Shown: positions 44,683-54,943, numbered from the stretch's first letter. The stretch: DNA of 64,000 bases from an uncultured Pelagibacteraceae bacterium (GCA_902619675.1 CACNFA010000001.1:1-64000), one strand, 5' to 3'. Notes: generated by a model not told the origin, from the sequence alone. Numbers and translations are program-made.

Positions 44683-45901
44683 TAATGCTCTTTTCGAGAA
44701 AGGTTTTTAATTTTGATTCAGATATATTTTCTAAAATTTCACTTAGAAAACCGTTTATTAAAAGTTTTCTTGCCACTGACAATTCAATTCCTCTTGTCAT
44801 TAAGTAATGAACTGAATTTTCATCTATGCTTCCCGAAGTTGAACCGTGCGAACATTTAACATCATCAGCATAAATTTCTAACTCTGGTTTAGCGTTGAAT
44901 TCAGCTTGATCATCTAAAATAAGAGCTTTACTCAATTGATATGCATCTGTTTTTTGTGCAATATCTTTAACAAATATTTTTCCTTGATAAATTCCATTGC
45001 TTTCATTGTCCAAAACATTTTTAATTTTTTGATAACTTTTACAATTCGGCGCCAAGTGATTTATTTGAGTTTTTATTTCCTGGTGTTCTCCTTTACCTAA
45101 ATTTAATCCAGATAAGATGTAACAATTGCTTTTTTCTTTTTCTAAATTCATGTTAATCTCAATTTTGTTAAATTTTATCCCAGAGCTTAATATAAAATTT
45201 TGATAACTAGAGTTATAATCTTGGTTCCCTGATATATTTTTATAAAAGAAACCATTGCTTTTTGTTTTTTGTAAAATTATATTTTTTAATATTGAGCCTT
45301 TACCAATCTTAATATTCTCGAATGTATTTTTTAAAAATTTACTTTTTTCTCCAATATTATACTCAATTAATGTTAGTTCAGAGTTTTGATTTAATCTAAT
45401 TTGATTTGAATTATTAATAATTTTATTTTCTAAAGCTGATGTAAAATAGTTATAAATTATAATTGGTTTTTTACACTTATAATCTTTTTGTATCTCTATA
45501 TTAAATCCACCTAAAGATAGAGCTTTATTCAGATTTTGAAGATTATTACCTGATTGATAATTAAAATTCTCATTTGATTTTAAATTTTCGATTTTTAATT
45601 TTTCCTTTTCTTCGAACTTTATGTCGAAAGACTTAAGTATTCCATTTACAAGAATAATGTTGTTATGATCAAAATCGTCAATTAATTTTATTTTTTGGTC
45701 GTATTTAAAGTCATCGTTATTCGTAATTTGCTTAAAATTCTTATTTATTATAAAGTTAAGGTCACTAAACTTCCAATTTTCATCCTTTTTATTTGGAAAC
45801 CCAGTTTTTAAAAATAGTTCAAAATTTTTTTTTCTCTCTAATGCCTCTTTTTTTGTTGAGGAAGATATTTTTTCTAAATCTATATTAAATAATTGTTCCA
45901 T
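44660..45901 (-). CDS. sufD: Fe-S assembly scaffold SufD
   Basis: DDVKCSHGSTSGSIDENSVHYLMTRGIELSVARKLLINGFLSEI. Confidence 0.94.
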   Translation of the reverse strand: MEQLFNIDLEKISSSTKKEALERKKNFELFLKTGFPNKKDENWKFSDLNFIINKNFKQITNNDDFKYDQKIKLIDDFDHNNIILVNGILKSFDIKFEEKEKLKIENLKSNENFNYQSGNNLQNLNKALSLGGFNIEIQKDYKCKKPIIIYNYFTSALENKIINNSNQIRLNQNSELTLIEYNIGEKSKFLKNTFENIKIGKGSILKNIILQKTKSNGFFYKNISGNQDYNSSYQNFILSSGIKFNKIEINMNLEKEKSNCYILSGLNLGKGEHQEIKTQINHLAPNCKSYQKIKNVLDNESNGIYQGKIFVKDIAQKTDAYQLSKALILDDQAEFNAKPELEIYADDVKCSHGSTSGSIDENSVHYLMTRGIELSVARKLLINGFLSEILENISESKLKTFLEKSINEQVNGI

Positions 45902-46635
45902 TATTTCAAATTTTCGTAGCCAGTTTTTTCTAATTCTTGGCCTAAATCAGCAGAGCCAGTTTTAATAATTTTGCCGTTCGATAAAACGTGAATAAAATCC
46001 GGTTTAATATAATCAAGCAGTCTTTGATAATGAGTAATGATCAAGAATGCATTATTTTTATTTTTATGAGAATTGACGCCATCAGCAACTATTCTTAATG
46101 CGTCAATGTCTAAACCTGAGTCTGTCTCGTCTAAAATAGCTAATTTTGGTTCTAAGAGTTTCATTTGAAGAATTTCATTTTTCTTTTTTTCACCTCCCGA
46201 GAAACCAACATTTAACTGTCTAGACAAAAATTTTTCATCAATGCTTAAATCAGAAGCTTTTTCTTTAATTAACTTCAAAAGAGTTAAAGTGTCCAACTCC
46301 TTTTCACCTTTGGCTTTTCTGATTGTATTTAGTGAGGTTTTAAGAAAATTTGTAGTATTAACTCCTGGGATTTCTAAAGGATATTGAAATGCTAAAAATA
46401 TTCCTTTTTGTGCTCGCTCTTCTATTGGAATTTCTTGCAAATTTTTGCCTTCGTATTTTAAACTTCCGCTAACTTCATAACCATTCTTACCCGATAAAAT
46501 ATTTGCCAAAGTGCTTTTTCCAGAGCCATTTGGGCCCATAATTGCATGTACTTCACCAGGTTGTATATTTAAATTTAATCCGTTTAAAATTATCTTATCT
46601 TTTACAGATGCTTTTAAATTTTGCAATTGAAGCAT
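45901..46635 (-). CDS. sufC: Fe-S assembly ATPase SufC
   Basis: GPNGSGKSTLANILSG; FSGGEKKKNEILQMKLLEPKLAILDETDSGLDIDAL. Confidence 0.97.
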   Translation of the reverse strand: MLQLQNLKASVKDKIILNGLNLNIQPGEVHAIMGPNGSGKSTLANILSGKNGYEVSGSLKYEGKNLQEIPIEERAQKGIFLAFQYPLEIPGVNTTNFLKTSLNTIRKAKGEKELDTLTLLKLIKEKASDLSIDEKFLSRQLNVGFSGGEKKKNEILQMKLLEPKLAILDETDSGLDIDALRIVADGVNSHKNKNNAFLIITHYQRLLDYIKPDFIHVLSNGKIIKTGSADLGQELEKTGYENLK

Positions 46636-48068
46636 TATCCAACGCTCCCCTCTAAACTGATAGAAACTAATTTTTGTGCTTCCACTGCAAATTCCATAGG
46701 AAGTTGTTGTAATACTTCTTTGCAGAAACCATTAACTATAAGACTTACTGCTTCCTCCTGATTAAGTCCTCTTTGATTACAATAAAATAATTGATCCTCA
46801 TTAATTTTAGATGTTGTAGCTTCGTGTTCTATTGTCGATGATGAATTTTTATTTTTTATATATGGTACAGTATGCGCTCCACATTTGTTACCCATTAAAA
46901 GTGAGTCACATTGTGTATAATTTCTAGAATTTTTAGCTTTAGTGCCAATATCTACGAGACCCCTATAAGTGTTATCTGCTTGACCTGCAGAAATTCCTTT
47001 TGAAATAATCTTACTTTTTGTATTCTTACCTAAATGGATCATCTTAGTACCAGTATCTGCTTTTTGATGATTATTTGTAATAGCTATCGAATAAAATTCA
47101 CCTACAGAATTATCACCTTGTAAAATACAACTAGGATATTTCCATGTTATTGCGGATCCAGTCTCGACTTGTGTCCATGAAATTTTAGAATTTTTACCTC
47201 TGCATGCACCTCTCTTTGTAACAAAGTTATATATTCCACCGACTCCATCCTTATCTCCCGGGTACCAATTTTGAACAGTCGAATATTTTATCTCAGCGTT
47301 ATCTAAAGCAACTAATTCTACATTTGCTGCGTGTAGTTGATTTTCGTCCCTCATTGGAGCCGTGCAACCCTCCAAATAACTCACATAACTGCCTTTATCC
47401 GCAATGATTAAAGTTCTTTCGAACTGACCCGTTTCAGATGCGTTAATTCTAAAGTATGTAGATAGTTCCATTGGGCATCTTGTATTTGGTGGAATATAGA
47501 CAAAAGACCCATCAGTAAAAACTGCTGAGTTGAGTGTTGCAAAATAATGGTCGCTTAAAGGAATAACAGAACCAAGATATTTTTTTACTAATTCAGGATG
47601 TTTTTGTATTGCTTCAGAGATTGGACAAAAAATTATACCCTTTTTATCTAACTCACCTTTAAATGTTGTCGCTACTGAAACTGAATCAAAAACAGCATCA
47701 ACTGCAACCCCACTCAGTCTTTTTTGTTCATTTAAAGGAATACCTAGTTTATTGTATGTCTCAATAAGTTTTGGATCCACTTCATCTAAACTTTTTGGTT
47801 TATCTTTCATGCTCTTAGGAGCAGAATAATAATATAAATCTTGGTAATTTATTTTTGGATATTTAGGTTTTTGCCAGTTTGGTTCTTTTAAAGCTTTAAG
47901 CCTATTGAAAGCTTTAAGTCTCCAGTCAAGCATCCACTTAGGTTCTTTTTTTACTTCAGAAATAAACTTAATAGTTTTTTCTGAAAGTCCTTTTGGTGCT
48001 TTAAAATTTTCAATATCAGTTGAAAACCCATACTTATATTCTTGATTTTTTAATTCACTACTTTTCAT
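46635..48068 (-). CDS. sufB: Fe-S assembly protein SufB
   Basis: [56 protein letters not shown]. Confidence 0.97.
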   Translation of the reverse strand: MKSSELKNQEYKYGFSTDIENFKAPKGLSEKTIKFISEVKKEPKWMLDWRLKAFNRLKALKEPNWQKPKYPKINYQDLYYYSAPKSMKDKPKSLDEVDPKLIETYNKLGIPLNEQKRLSGVAVDAVFDSVSVATTFKGELDKKGIIFCPISEAIQKHPELVKKYLGSVIPLSDHYFATLNSAVFTDGSFVYIPPNTRCPMELSTYFRINASETGQFERTLIIADKGSYVSYLEGCTAPMRDENQLHAANVELVALDNAEIKYSTVQNWYPGDKDGVGGIYNFVTKRGACRGKNSKISWTQVETGSAITWKYPSCILQGDNSVGEFYSIAITNNHQKADTGTKMIHLGKNTKSKIISKGISAGQADNTYRGLVDIGTKAKNSRNYTQCDSLLMGNKCGAHTVPYIKNKNSSSTIEHEATTSKINEDQLFYCNQRGLNQEEAVSLIVNGFCKEVLQQLPMEFAVEAQKLVSISLEGSVG

Positions 48069-48073
48069 ATTAC

Positions 48074-48484
48074 TTAATTAAGTTTCGTTAAATCTTGTAA
48101 TTTTACTTTTTCAAAAAAACCATTTATATGTTGATCCAATTGATCCCATAGATTATGAGTAATACATTTAGTCGATTTATTATTACATCCTCTTTTGGAA
48201 TTTTTTTTACAATTTAAAGTTTTAACCTCTTCATCAACAGCAAAAATTATATTAGATAGCTTAATCTCTGAAGCTGGTTTTTCAAGTACATATCCTCCAT
48301 TAGCCCCTCTTGAGCTTTTTACCAGCTTGTTATTTTTAAGTTTTAAGAAAATTTGCTCTAAGTAAGCTAAAGAAATATTTTGCCTGATAGATATTTCAGT
48401 AAGGCTTATTGGTCCGTCTTTAGCGTTTGATGCCAAGTCCGCCATAGCCATAACTGCATATCTTCCTTTATTTGTAAGCTTCAT
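48074..48484 (-). CDS. iscR: Rrf2-family regulator, IscR-like (start refined to [11 protein letters not shown])
   Basis: [18 protein letters not shown] wHTH; three-Cys loop [16 protein letters not shown] followed by ITHNLWDQL; leads the suf operon. Confidence 0.85.
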   Translation of the reverse strand: MKLTNKGRYAVMAMADLASNAKDGPISLTEISIRQNISLAYLEQIFLKLKNNKLVKSSRGANGGYVLEKPASEIKLSNIIFAVDEEVKTLNCKKNSKRGCNNKSTKCITHNLWDQLDQHINGFFEKVKLQDLTKLN

Positions 48485-48512
48485 AAAATTATTGTTGTAA
48501 TACAATAATTTT
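48485..48512. repeat. perfect inverted repeat, 11-bp arms with 6-nt spacer, abutting the iscR start codon
   Basis: AAAATTATTGT (48485-48495) / ACAATAATTTT (48502-48512). Confidence 0.7.
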
Positions 48513-48520
48513 AAGTTAAT

Positions 48521-48540
48521 TCCTACTCATTTAGTCAGGA
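48521..48540 (-). promoter_or_regulatory. candidate IscR type-1-like operator upstream of the iscR-suf operon
   Basis: Minus-strand TCCTGACTAAATGAGTAGGA resembles the YYGACTRWWWYAGTCRR consensus (GACT...AGT cores intact), 37-56 nt upstream of the start at 48484. Confidence 0.5.
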
Positions 48541-48616
48541 TTAAAAAAAAATATTTGTCGCACAAAAACATGTTATAACTCAGTACTTTTTTTTTTAATA
48601 ATAATCATTATCAAGT

Positions 48617-49273
48617 ATGAAACCTAAAAGTTTAGAAATATTTATTCCAGGGCCTGCAGGAAGACTAGAAGCAAAATATTACAAAAATCCAAAGTTTGGT
48701 TCACCAGTGGCAATAGTATTACACCCTCACCCGCAATACGGTGGAACGATGAACAATCGTATAGTGCAACTTCTATACAATATTTTTGTAAACAATGGAT
48801 TTTCAGTTATAAAGGTAAACTTTAGAGGTGTTGGAAAAAGTGATGGAGTATTTGACAATGGACAAGGAGAATTATCAGATGCTGCGGCAGCTCTCGATTG
48901 GATAGAAAGACAAAATCTAGACTATAGCCAGTGCTGGGTTTCAGGTTTTTCTTTTGGATCATTAATTTGTATGCAATTAATAATGAGAAGACCGGAAGTA
49001 AATAATTTTATAGCCGTATCGCCTCAACCAAATGTTTATGATTTTTCTTTCTTAGCTCCTTGCCCGACATCTGGACAAGTCATTTACAGTGAAAATGATG
49101 AATTGGTTACTAATGAAAGTATAGTTGAACTTGATAATAGAATTAAAAATCAAAAAGGAATTGAAGTATTGTTTTCAAAGATAAAAAGCTCAAATCATTT
49201 TTTCAAAAATAAAGAAAATGAATTATCAAAAGAAATAGAAAAGTACATCAAAGACAAGACTTCTTTGATCTAA
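48617..49273 (+). CDS. alpha/beta hydrolase
   Basis: LHPHPQYGGTMNNRIVQ; FRGVGKSDG; VSGFSFGSLI nucleophile elbow. Confidence 0.9.
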   Translation: MKPKSLEIFIPGPAGRLEAKYYKNPKFGSPVAIVLHPHPQYGGTMNNRIVQLLYNIFVNNGFSVIKVNFRGVGKSDGVFDNGQGELSDAAAALDWIERQNLDYSQCWVSGFSFGSLICMQLIMRRPEVNNFIAVSPQPNVYDFSFLAPCPTSGQVIYSENDELVTNESIVELDNRIKNQKGIEVLFSKIKSSNHFFKNKENELSKEIEKYIKDKTSLI

Positions 49274-50385
49274 TTATCTACCACTTCTCCTCCTGTACAA
49301 GGTTTTTTACAATTGGTTGTGTTAGGAAATGTTATTGAGAGATTCTTTAATGCTCTTATTGCTAGATAAGCAAAAGCTTGTGACTCAACAAAATCTCCAT
49401 TGATGCCAAATTTGTCTATTGATTTTAAGCTAAATTTTGAAAAAAGATTCTTTTTAATTGCTTCAATTAAGACTTTATTTTTTCTTCCACCGCCACAAAT
49501 AAGAATTTCATTTAATTTTTTTTCTTTATTAAGTATTTTTGATAATGACTCTCCAATTATACTTGCAGTTAATTCTGTTAATGTGGTTGCTCCATCTTCA
49601 AGTGATAGTCCTCTTGAAAATGAGATATCAAAATCACTTGTGTCTAATGAAATCGATTCTTTATTTGCTCTATTGGAATAGAGTTCAATAGCTTGCTCAA
49701 AGATAATTTCATTTTTTTTTCCAATAGCGGCAAGTCTACCATCATTATCATATTTTTTGTTAGAGTTTGTTCTTACCCAATTATCTATCAAACAATTTCC
49801 TGGCCCTATATCTTTGCTTACAATCTCAGAAGTGCCCTCAGGTTTTCTTATGATTGATATATTTGTTATGCCACCAATATTCATAATACAAACAGGAAAT
49901 TTTGTATTAATTTTTCGAGACAGCAATTGATGAAATATTGGTGTTAATGGAGCTCCCTCTCCTCCATTTAAAATATCATTAGCTCGAAAGTTGAAAACTA
50001 TTTTCTTTTTTGTTAATTGAAAAAGTAATTTACCGTTACCTAATTGTCTCGAAATTTTCTCTTTAGAATTATGATAGATTGTTTGACCGTGGAATCCAAC
50101 AATATCGATGTTATCTGATTCAAATTCTTTTATTATTTTCGCATGGAATATAGTAATCTTTCTTTCCATATTTTTAAGTTGTTTTTCAAATTTTTTTAAG
50201 TCGCTTAGGTTTGAAATTTTTTCTTTTAAAAGGTGTAAGTTTTTATAAATTTCAGAATCGTACTCAAAATATTTATCTTTGATAACCTCAAATTGTTTAA
50301 TTCCATCGGAATATAGGATAGAAGCGTCAACACCGTCTCCCGATGTTCCGCTCATAAGGCCTAGAGATAGATATTTTTCCTGCAT
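49270..50385 (-). CDS. anmK: anhydro-N-acetylmuramic acid kinase
   Basis: GLMSGTSGDGVDASIL; GFHGQTIYH; NIGGITNIS; LICGGGRKN. Confidence 0.93.
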   Translation of the reverse strand: MQEKYLSLGLMSGTSGDGVDASILYSDGIKQFEVIKDKYFEYDSEIYKNLHLLKEKISNLSDLKKFEKQLKNMERKITIFHAKIIKEFESDNIDIVGFHGQTIYHNSKEKISRQLGNGKLLFQLTKKKIVFNFRANDILNGGEGAPLTPIFHQLLSRKINTKFPVCIMNIGGITNISIIRKPEGTSEIVSKDIGPGNCLIDNWVRTNSNKKYDNDGRLAAIGKKNEIIFEQAIELYSNRANKESISLDTSDFDISFSRGLSLEDGATTLTELTASIIGESLSKILNKEKKLNEILICGGGRKNKVLIEAIKKNLFSKFSLKSIDKFGINGDFVESQAFAYLAIRALKNLSITFPNTTNCKKPCTGGEVVDN

Positions 50386-50414
50386 ATTTTTTTATTTATT
50401 TATAACAATTTTCG

Positions 50415-50420
50415 TATAAT
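50415..50420 (+). promoter_or_regulatory. candidate -10 element for tyrS
   Basis: Perfect TATAAT 23 nt upstream of the ATG at 50443 in the divergent 57-nt anmK/tyrS intergenic region; no clear -35. Confidence 0.4.
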
Positions 50421-50442
50421 AGTAGTTATAACTTTTTGTACT

Positions 50443-51681
50443 ATGAAAAATAAATTTTTAGCTGAGATGCAGTCCCGTGGATATCTGCATCAATGTACAA
50501 ATTTAGCTAAACTTAGTGAAATTTGTGATAAAAAATCAATTTTAGGTTACATAGGATTTGATTGCACTGCAAGTAGTCTGCATGTTGGTAGTTTGATGCA
50601 AATAATGATCTTACGTTTAATGCAGAGACATGGACATAGGCCAATAGTACTTCTTGGAGGTGGTACAACATTAATAGGAGACCCATCAGGAAAAGATTCA
50701 ACTAGAAAAATATTAAAAAAAGAGGAAATAAAAAAAAACATTAAAAGTATAAAAAAAGTTTTTGATAAAATCTTAGATAATTCAAGCAATAAAACAAAAC
50801 CTATATATGTTGATAACGCCAAGTGGCTAGCAAAATTAAATTATATTCAATTCTTAAGGGATGTTGGAATGCATTTTACAATTAATAAAATGCTTACATT
50901 TGATAGTGTAAAATTAAGATTAGAAAGAGAACAATCACTCAGTTATATGGAGTTTAATTATATGATTTTACAGGCTTATGACTTTTATCAGTTATATAAA
51001 AAAAATAATTGTATTTTACAAATTGGTGGGTCTGATCAGTGGGGCAATATAATTAACGGTGTTGAATTAATTAGACGAATAATGCAAAAAGAGTCTTTTG
51101 GCTTAACTTCACCATTAATAACATTGGCCTCAGGTGCCAAAATGGGAAAAACTGAAAAAGGTGCAATTTGGCTTAATGAAAATTTATTTTCTCCATATGA
51201 TTATTGGCAGTTTTGGAGAAATACTGACGATAGAGATGTTAAAAGATTTTTAAATTTTTTTACTGAATTAGATACGAATAAAATAATTGATCTTTGTCAC
51301 AAAGAAAAAAATATTAACAATCTAAAAATTTTATTAGCTAATGAAGCTACAAAAATTCTTCATGGGGAAACTGCCGCAAAAAAAGCAGAACAGACGGCTT
51401 TGGAAACATTTGAGGGAAAAGGTGTTGGATCTAATCTTCCTGAAATTAAAATTAAATCAATTATTTTAAAAAATGGTATCAGTCTATTAGAGTTTTTATC
51501 TACTAATAAGATTATGTCGTCAAAAAGTGAGGCACGAAGAGCGATAGCTAATAAAGGTTTAAAGATAAATAATATTTTGATTAATGATGAAAAAAAAATT
51601 TTATATATAACAGATTTTAAAGAAAAGATTTTTAAAGTTTCGCACGGAAAAAAAAAGCATTATATAATTAAAATTATTTAA
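50443..51681 (+). CDS. tyrS: tyrosyl-tRNA synthetase
   Basis: YIGFDCTASSLHVGSLMQIM; GGSDQWGNIINGVELIRR; KMGKTEKGAIWL; C-terminal S4 domain. Confidence 0.97.
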   Translation: MKNKFLAEMQSRGYLHQCTNLAKLSEICDKKSILGYIGFDCTASSLHVGSLMQIMILRLMQRHGHRPIVLLGGGTTLIGDPSGKDSTRKILKKEEIKKNIKSIKKVFDKILDNSSNKTKPIYVDNAKWLAKLNYIQFLRDVGMHFTINKMLTFDSVKLRLEREQSLSYMEFNYMILQAYDFYQLYKKNNCILQIGGSDQWGNIINGVELIRRIMQKESFGLTSPLITLASGAKMGKTEKGAIWLNENLFSPYDYWQFWRNTDDRDVKRFLNFFTELDTNKIIDLCHKEKNINNLKILLANEATKILHGETAAKKAEQTALETFEGKGVGSNLPEIKIKSIILKNGISLLEFLSTNKIMSSKSEARRAIANKGLKINNILINDEKKILYITDFKEKIFKVSHGKKKHYIIKII

Positions 51682-53854
51682 TATTTTTTTTTCTATCAAC
51701 AATTTTTTGTATAAATCTTGGAGTAATTGTTCTGATTGGATTAATAGTAGTTTTAATTTCACCTGGAGGACCCTTCATTTTGAAACTTATACCAAAAAGC
51801 CCTTCACCTACTTCTTTAGGAATTACAATTTCTCCAATTACAGGTATTTTAGAAATCATTTTATTTAAAGTTTTTGCTGGTACCAGGGTTCCCCTCAGGC
51901 TTGTAACATTTTTATCTTGATAACCATCCATTAATACAGAAATACTTGGTCCTAAAGCAAGTATCTCATTTAGTTTTAAAACATCGCCATTTTTTTCCAT
52001 AGTTATATCTAATACCTCAAAAGATATTCCTTCACCTTCGGCTAAGTCAGCCAAACCACCAAGATCGGCAAGAGACAAAAGCTTGACCATGCCAGGAGCA
52101 TTAATAACTTTAAAATTTTCAATTTTAAGTTTTGAGCTTGATGAGTTTTTATCAATAATAGATGAATATAATAATTTACCTCCGGTCAAACCTTTAAAAA
52201 ATTTGAACTCTGATAACAGAGGTTTTGTAATATCAGAGTAAATTTCCAAATATTTTTTCTTGTTTTCCTTATCATTTTTCATCGTTACATCTAAAAAATT
52301 ATTATTTCCAAAATCGCCTTTTGAAGAAATTTTTGAAAATTTTCCAGCTGTAATTGTTCCAATTAATTTAAAATTTTTTAATTTTTCTGATAAAGGGATA
52401 ATAATATTTGAAAGCTCAATCACTATTTCTTTGTTAATATTTAAATATCTATCTTCTTCATTAGTTTCATTAAAGATCTTTGGTAAATTGCTAGCGTCAA
52501 ACTGATTTCCTTTTATTTTTATATTCTTTCCATAACTTATTAAGAAATCATTATTTTTTAAGTCGTTTTTATAAGTTTTTACTAGAATTTTATCTAATGA
52601 TAAAAATTTATCTCTATTTAATTTAAGGCCTTCTATTGATATTTTGTTTTTACCTTCTGTAAATATAATTTTTTTTATTGAATAGTCGTTTTTTCTCTTA
52701 TTCAGATCGACAGAGATATTTGCAATTTTGTCCTCTTCTTTTTTATAATTAATAAAATTAAGATTTAATAATTTATCATAATCTACATCTATAAGAAAAT
52801 TACTTGAATCTTTTTTAATCACATTTTCAAAATTTATATTTAAAAATTTATCATCATTTATTGAATATTTTCCAGAAAAATTGGTGTTTCGTTTATTTGG
52901 ATCAATTTGAATTTTAATTGATGTATCTACAAGTGATAATTTAGACATTTGATTTTCTAAAAACTTTATTTCAATAGGATTTGATCTTTCTAATACTGCT
53001 TTTAAAATTTTCCCATTAACTTTATAGTCATAATTCATGACTTTATAAGTTTTATCAAATTGTAGTGACAAATTATTATTTAGTTCTGCGTTTAAATTCT
53101 TAAGATATTTTGCGTATTTGATATCATTTAGAAAATCTATTTTTTCAAGGTTATTGTCGAATTTGAGTATCGTTTTAAAATTTGACTGAAGATTTAATAC
53201 TGGAGATAATTTTAATTTAAGGTCTCCTTCTTTAATTTGTAAAAATTTAGACTCTCCAGAAAAATTTTTAATCAGAATATCAGATTTATCAGCAAAAAAA
53301 CTAAAATCTGTTTTTTCTAGTTTTAAATCCTTTGTAATTTTCGTTTTAAGGTCATTTGCAGATCCTCTGGCAATAAAATCTTTAAATTTGTTTTTATTAT
53401 CAAAATATAAATCCACATCTAGTAGTAAATGTCCCTGAACAATTTTATTGTTTATAAAACTTGTTAAATTTGAAGGTTTAAAGGCAATAGATAATTTTTT
53501 TAATTGTTTAACATCTATTTTATCTAACGATATATTTATTTTTTTAATTGATGGTTCAGATTTAATTAATGATAAAATATCGATATAAACTTTAATATTT
53601 TTTGAAGGAAATAAAATATTTCGATATTTAATTTTAGGATCGATTGTTTCTAAAAATAGACTTATATCCTTTACATCAAGTTTAAATTTTATGGTAGTAA
53701 ACTTTAAATTAATGTCATTATTGTTTTGACTTATTTTTTGGGAAATAAAATTATTAAATCTAGTTGTCTCAATTCCAAAAGTTGAAATAAAAAAAATAAA
53801 TAAAATTAAAGAAGCAATAATAATAAAAATAAATATCGAAAAAGCTTTTCTCAT
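51674..53854 (-). CDS. AsmA-like / DUF3971-domain envelope protein
   Basis: N-terminal TM anchor; long beta-rich repeats; C-term LADLGGLADLAEGEGISFEVLDITMEKNGDVLKLNEILALGPSISVLMDG. Confidence 0.7.
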   Translation of the reverse strand: MRKAFSIFIFIIIASLILFIFFISTFGIETTRFNNFISQKISQNNNDINLKFTTIKFKLDVKDISLFLETIDPKIKYRNILFPSKNIKVYIDILSLIKSEPSIKKINISLDKIDVKQLKKLSIAFKPSNLTSFINNKIVQGHLLLDVDLYFDNKNKFKDFIARGSANDLKTKITKDLKLEKTDFSFFADKSDILIKNFSGESKFLQIKEGDLKLKLSPVLNLQSNFKTILKFDNNLEKIDFLNDIKYAKYLKNLNAELNNNLSLQFDKTYKVMNYDYKVNGKILKAVLERSNPIEIKFLENQMSKLSLVDTSIKIQIDPNKRNTNFSGKYSINDDKFLNINFENVIKKDSSNFLIDVDYDKLLNLNFINYKKEEDKIANISVDLNKRKNDYSIKKIIFTEGKNKISIEGLKLNRDKFLSLDKILVKTYKNDLKNNDFLISYGKNIKIKGNQFDASNLPKIFNETNEEDRYLNINKEIVIELSNIIIPLSEKLKNFKLIGTITAGKFSKISSKGDFGNNNFLDVTMKNDKENKKKYLEIYSDITKPLLSEFKFFKGLTGGKLLYSSIIDKNSSSSKLKIENFKVINAPGMVKLLSLADLGGLADLAEGEGISFEVLDITMEKNGDVLKLNEILALGPSISVLMDGYQDKNVTSLRGTLVPAKTLNKMISKIPVIGEIVIPKEVGEGLFGISFKMKGPPGEIKTTINPIRTITPRFIQKIVDRKKNIK

Positions 53855-54943
53855 TATTTTATTTTAATCCCTTCCTCTATAAATTGATCAATATTACCGT
53901 CTAAAACACTGTTAGGATTTGTACTTTCAACTTTATTTCTTAAATCTTTTACAAGTTGATACGGTTGAAGAATGTAAGACCTGATTTGATGCCCCCAGCC
54001 AATATCTGTTTTATTATTTAATTCTTTTTGATTTTCTTCCTCTCTTTTTTGTGTTTCATGCTCAAATAACCTAGCCTTTAACATTTTAAAACACGTCTCT
54101 TTGTTTTTATGTTGTGATCTTTCATTTTGACATTGCACAACAATTTTTGTGGGTAAATGTGTAATTCTAACGGCGCTATCGGTCGTATTAACATGTTGGC
54201 CACCTGCACCACTTGATCTATAAGTATCGATTCTTAGATCTTTCTCATCAATTTTAATATTAATGTCTTCCTCTATTGCAGGATAAACCCAAACACTTGC
54301 AAAACTGGTGTGTCTTCTTGCTCCGCTATCAAAGGGTGATATCCTTACTAATCTGTGTACGCCTGACTCAGATCTTAATAAACCATATAAATATTCGCCA
54401 TCAACTTTAATTGTTGATGATTTAATGCCAGCCTCATCTCCTTTATGCTCACTTATAATTTGATACTTAAAATTTTTTTTATCAAACCACTTTAAATACA
54501 TGCGTCTTAGCATATCCGCCCAATCTTGGCTTTCGGTACCTCCTGCTCCAGCATGTATTTCTAGGTAAATATTTAGATCATCATTTTCACCAGATAAAAA
54601 ACAATTAATTTCTTGTTTTTTTATTTGTTTGTACACCTCATTAATTTTTAATACGCAATCCTCGATAATTTCTTCATTTTTCTCTTGCGAAGCTAAATTG
54701 AACAGTTCTTTAATATTGTTTATTTCCTTAATATGACCTTGATAAGAATTTAAAATTTCATCAAAAATATTTTTTTGTTTTATAGTCTTTTTAGCAATAT
54801 TTTTATCTTTCCAAAAATTTTCTTGAAGGAGAGTTTTTTCTAAATCTCTTACTTTTGACTCAATTTTATTTTTTTCAAAGATACCCCCTTACACTTTGAA
54901 GGGTCTTTTCTGTGTTCGCTAGTATTGTTTCAAAATTTTGCAT
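53854..54943 (-). CDS. prfB: peptide chain release factor 2, expressed through a programmed +1 frameshift (zero-frame 54943-54875, +1 frame 54876-53854)
   Basis: RISPF (RF2 specificity), SSGAGGQHVNTTDSAVR; upstream ATG CAA AAT...AGG GGG TAT CTT TGA A; the +1 frame from GAA 54876 is continuous with the listed ORF. Confidence 0.93.
54875..54889 (-). other. prfB programmed +1 frameshift site (SD-like AGGGGG, slippery CTT TGA)
   Basis: Minus-strand AGGGGGTATCTTTGA. Confidence 0.93.

Noticed and set aside
50400-50431. TTATAAC-N18-GTTATAA inverted repeat between anmK and tyrS
   Set aside because: Seven-bp AT-rich arms are common by chance at this composition, and the long spacer overlaps the likely tyrS -10 element without other support.
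53854-54636. Listed prfB ORF start (MYKQIKK at 54636) as the real N-terminus
   Set aside because: The start codon is GTG inside a continuous upstream frame. The gene begins at 54943 with a +1 recoding event.
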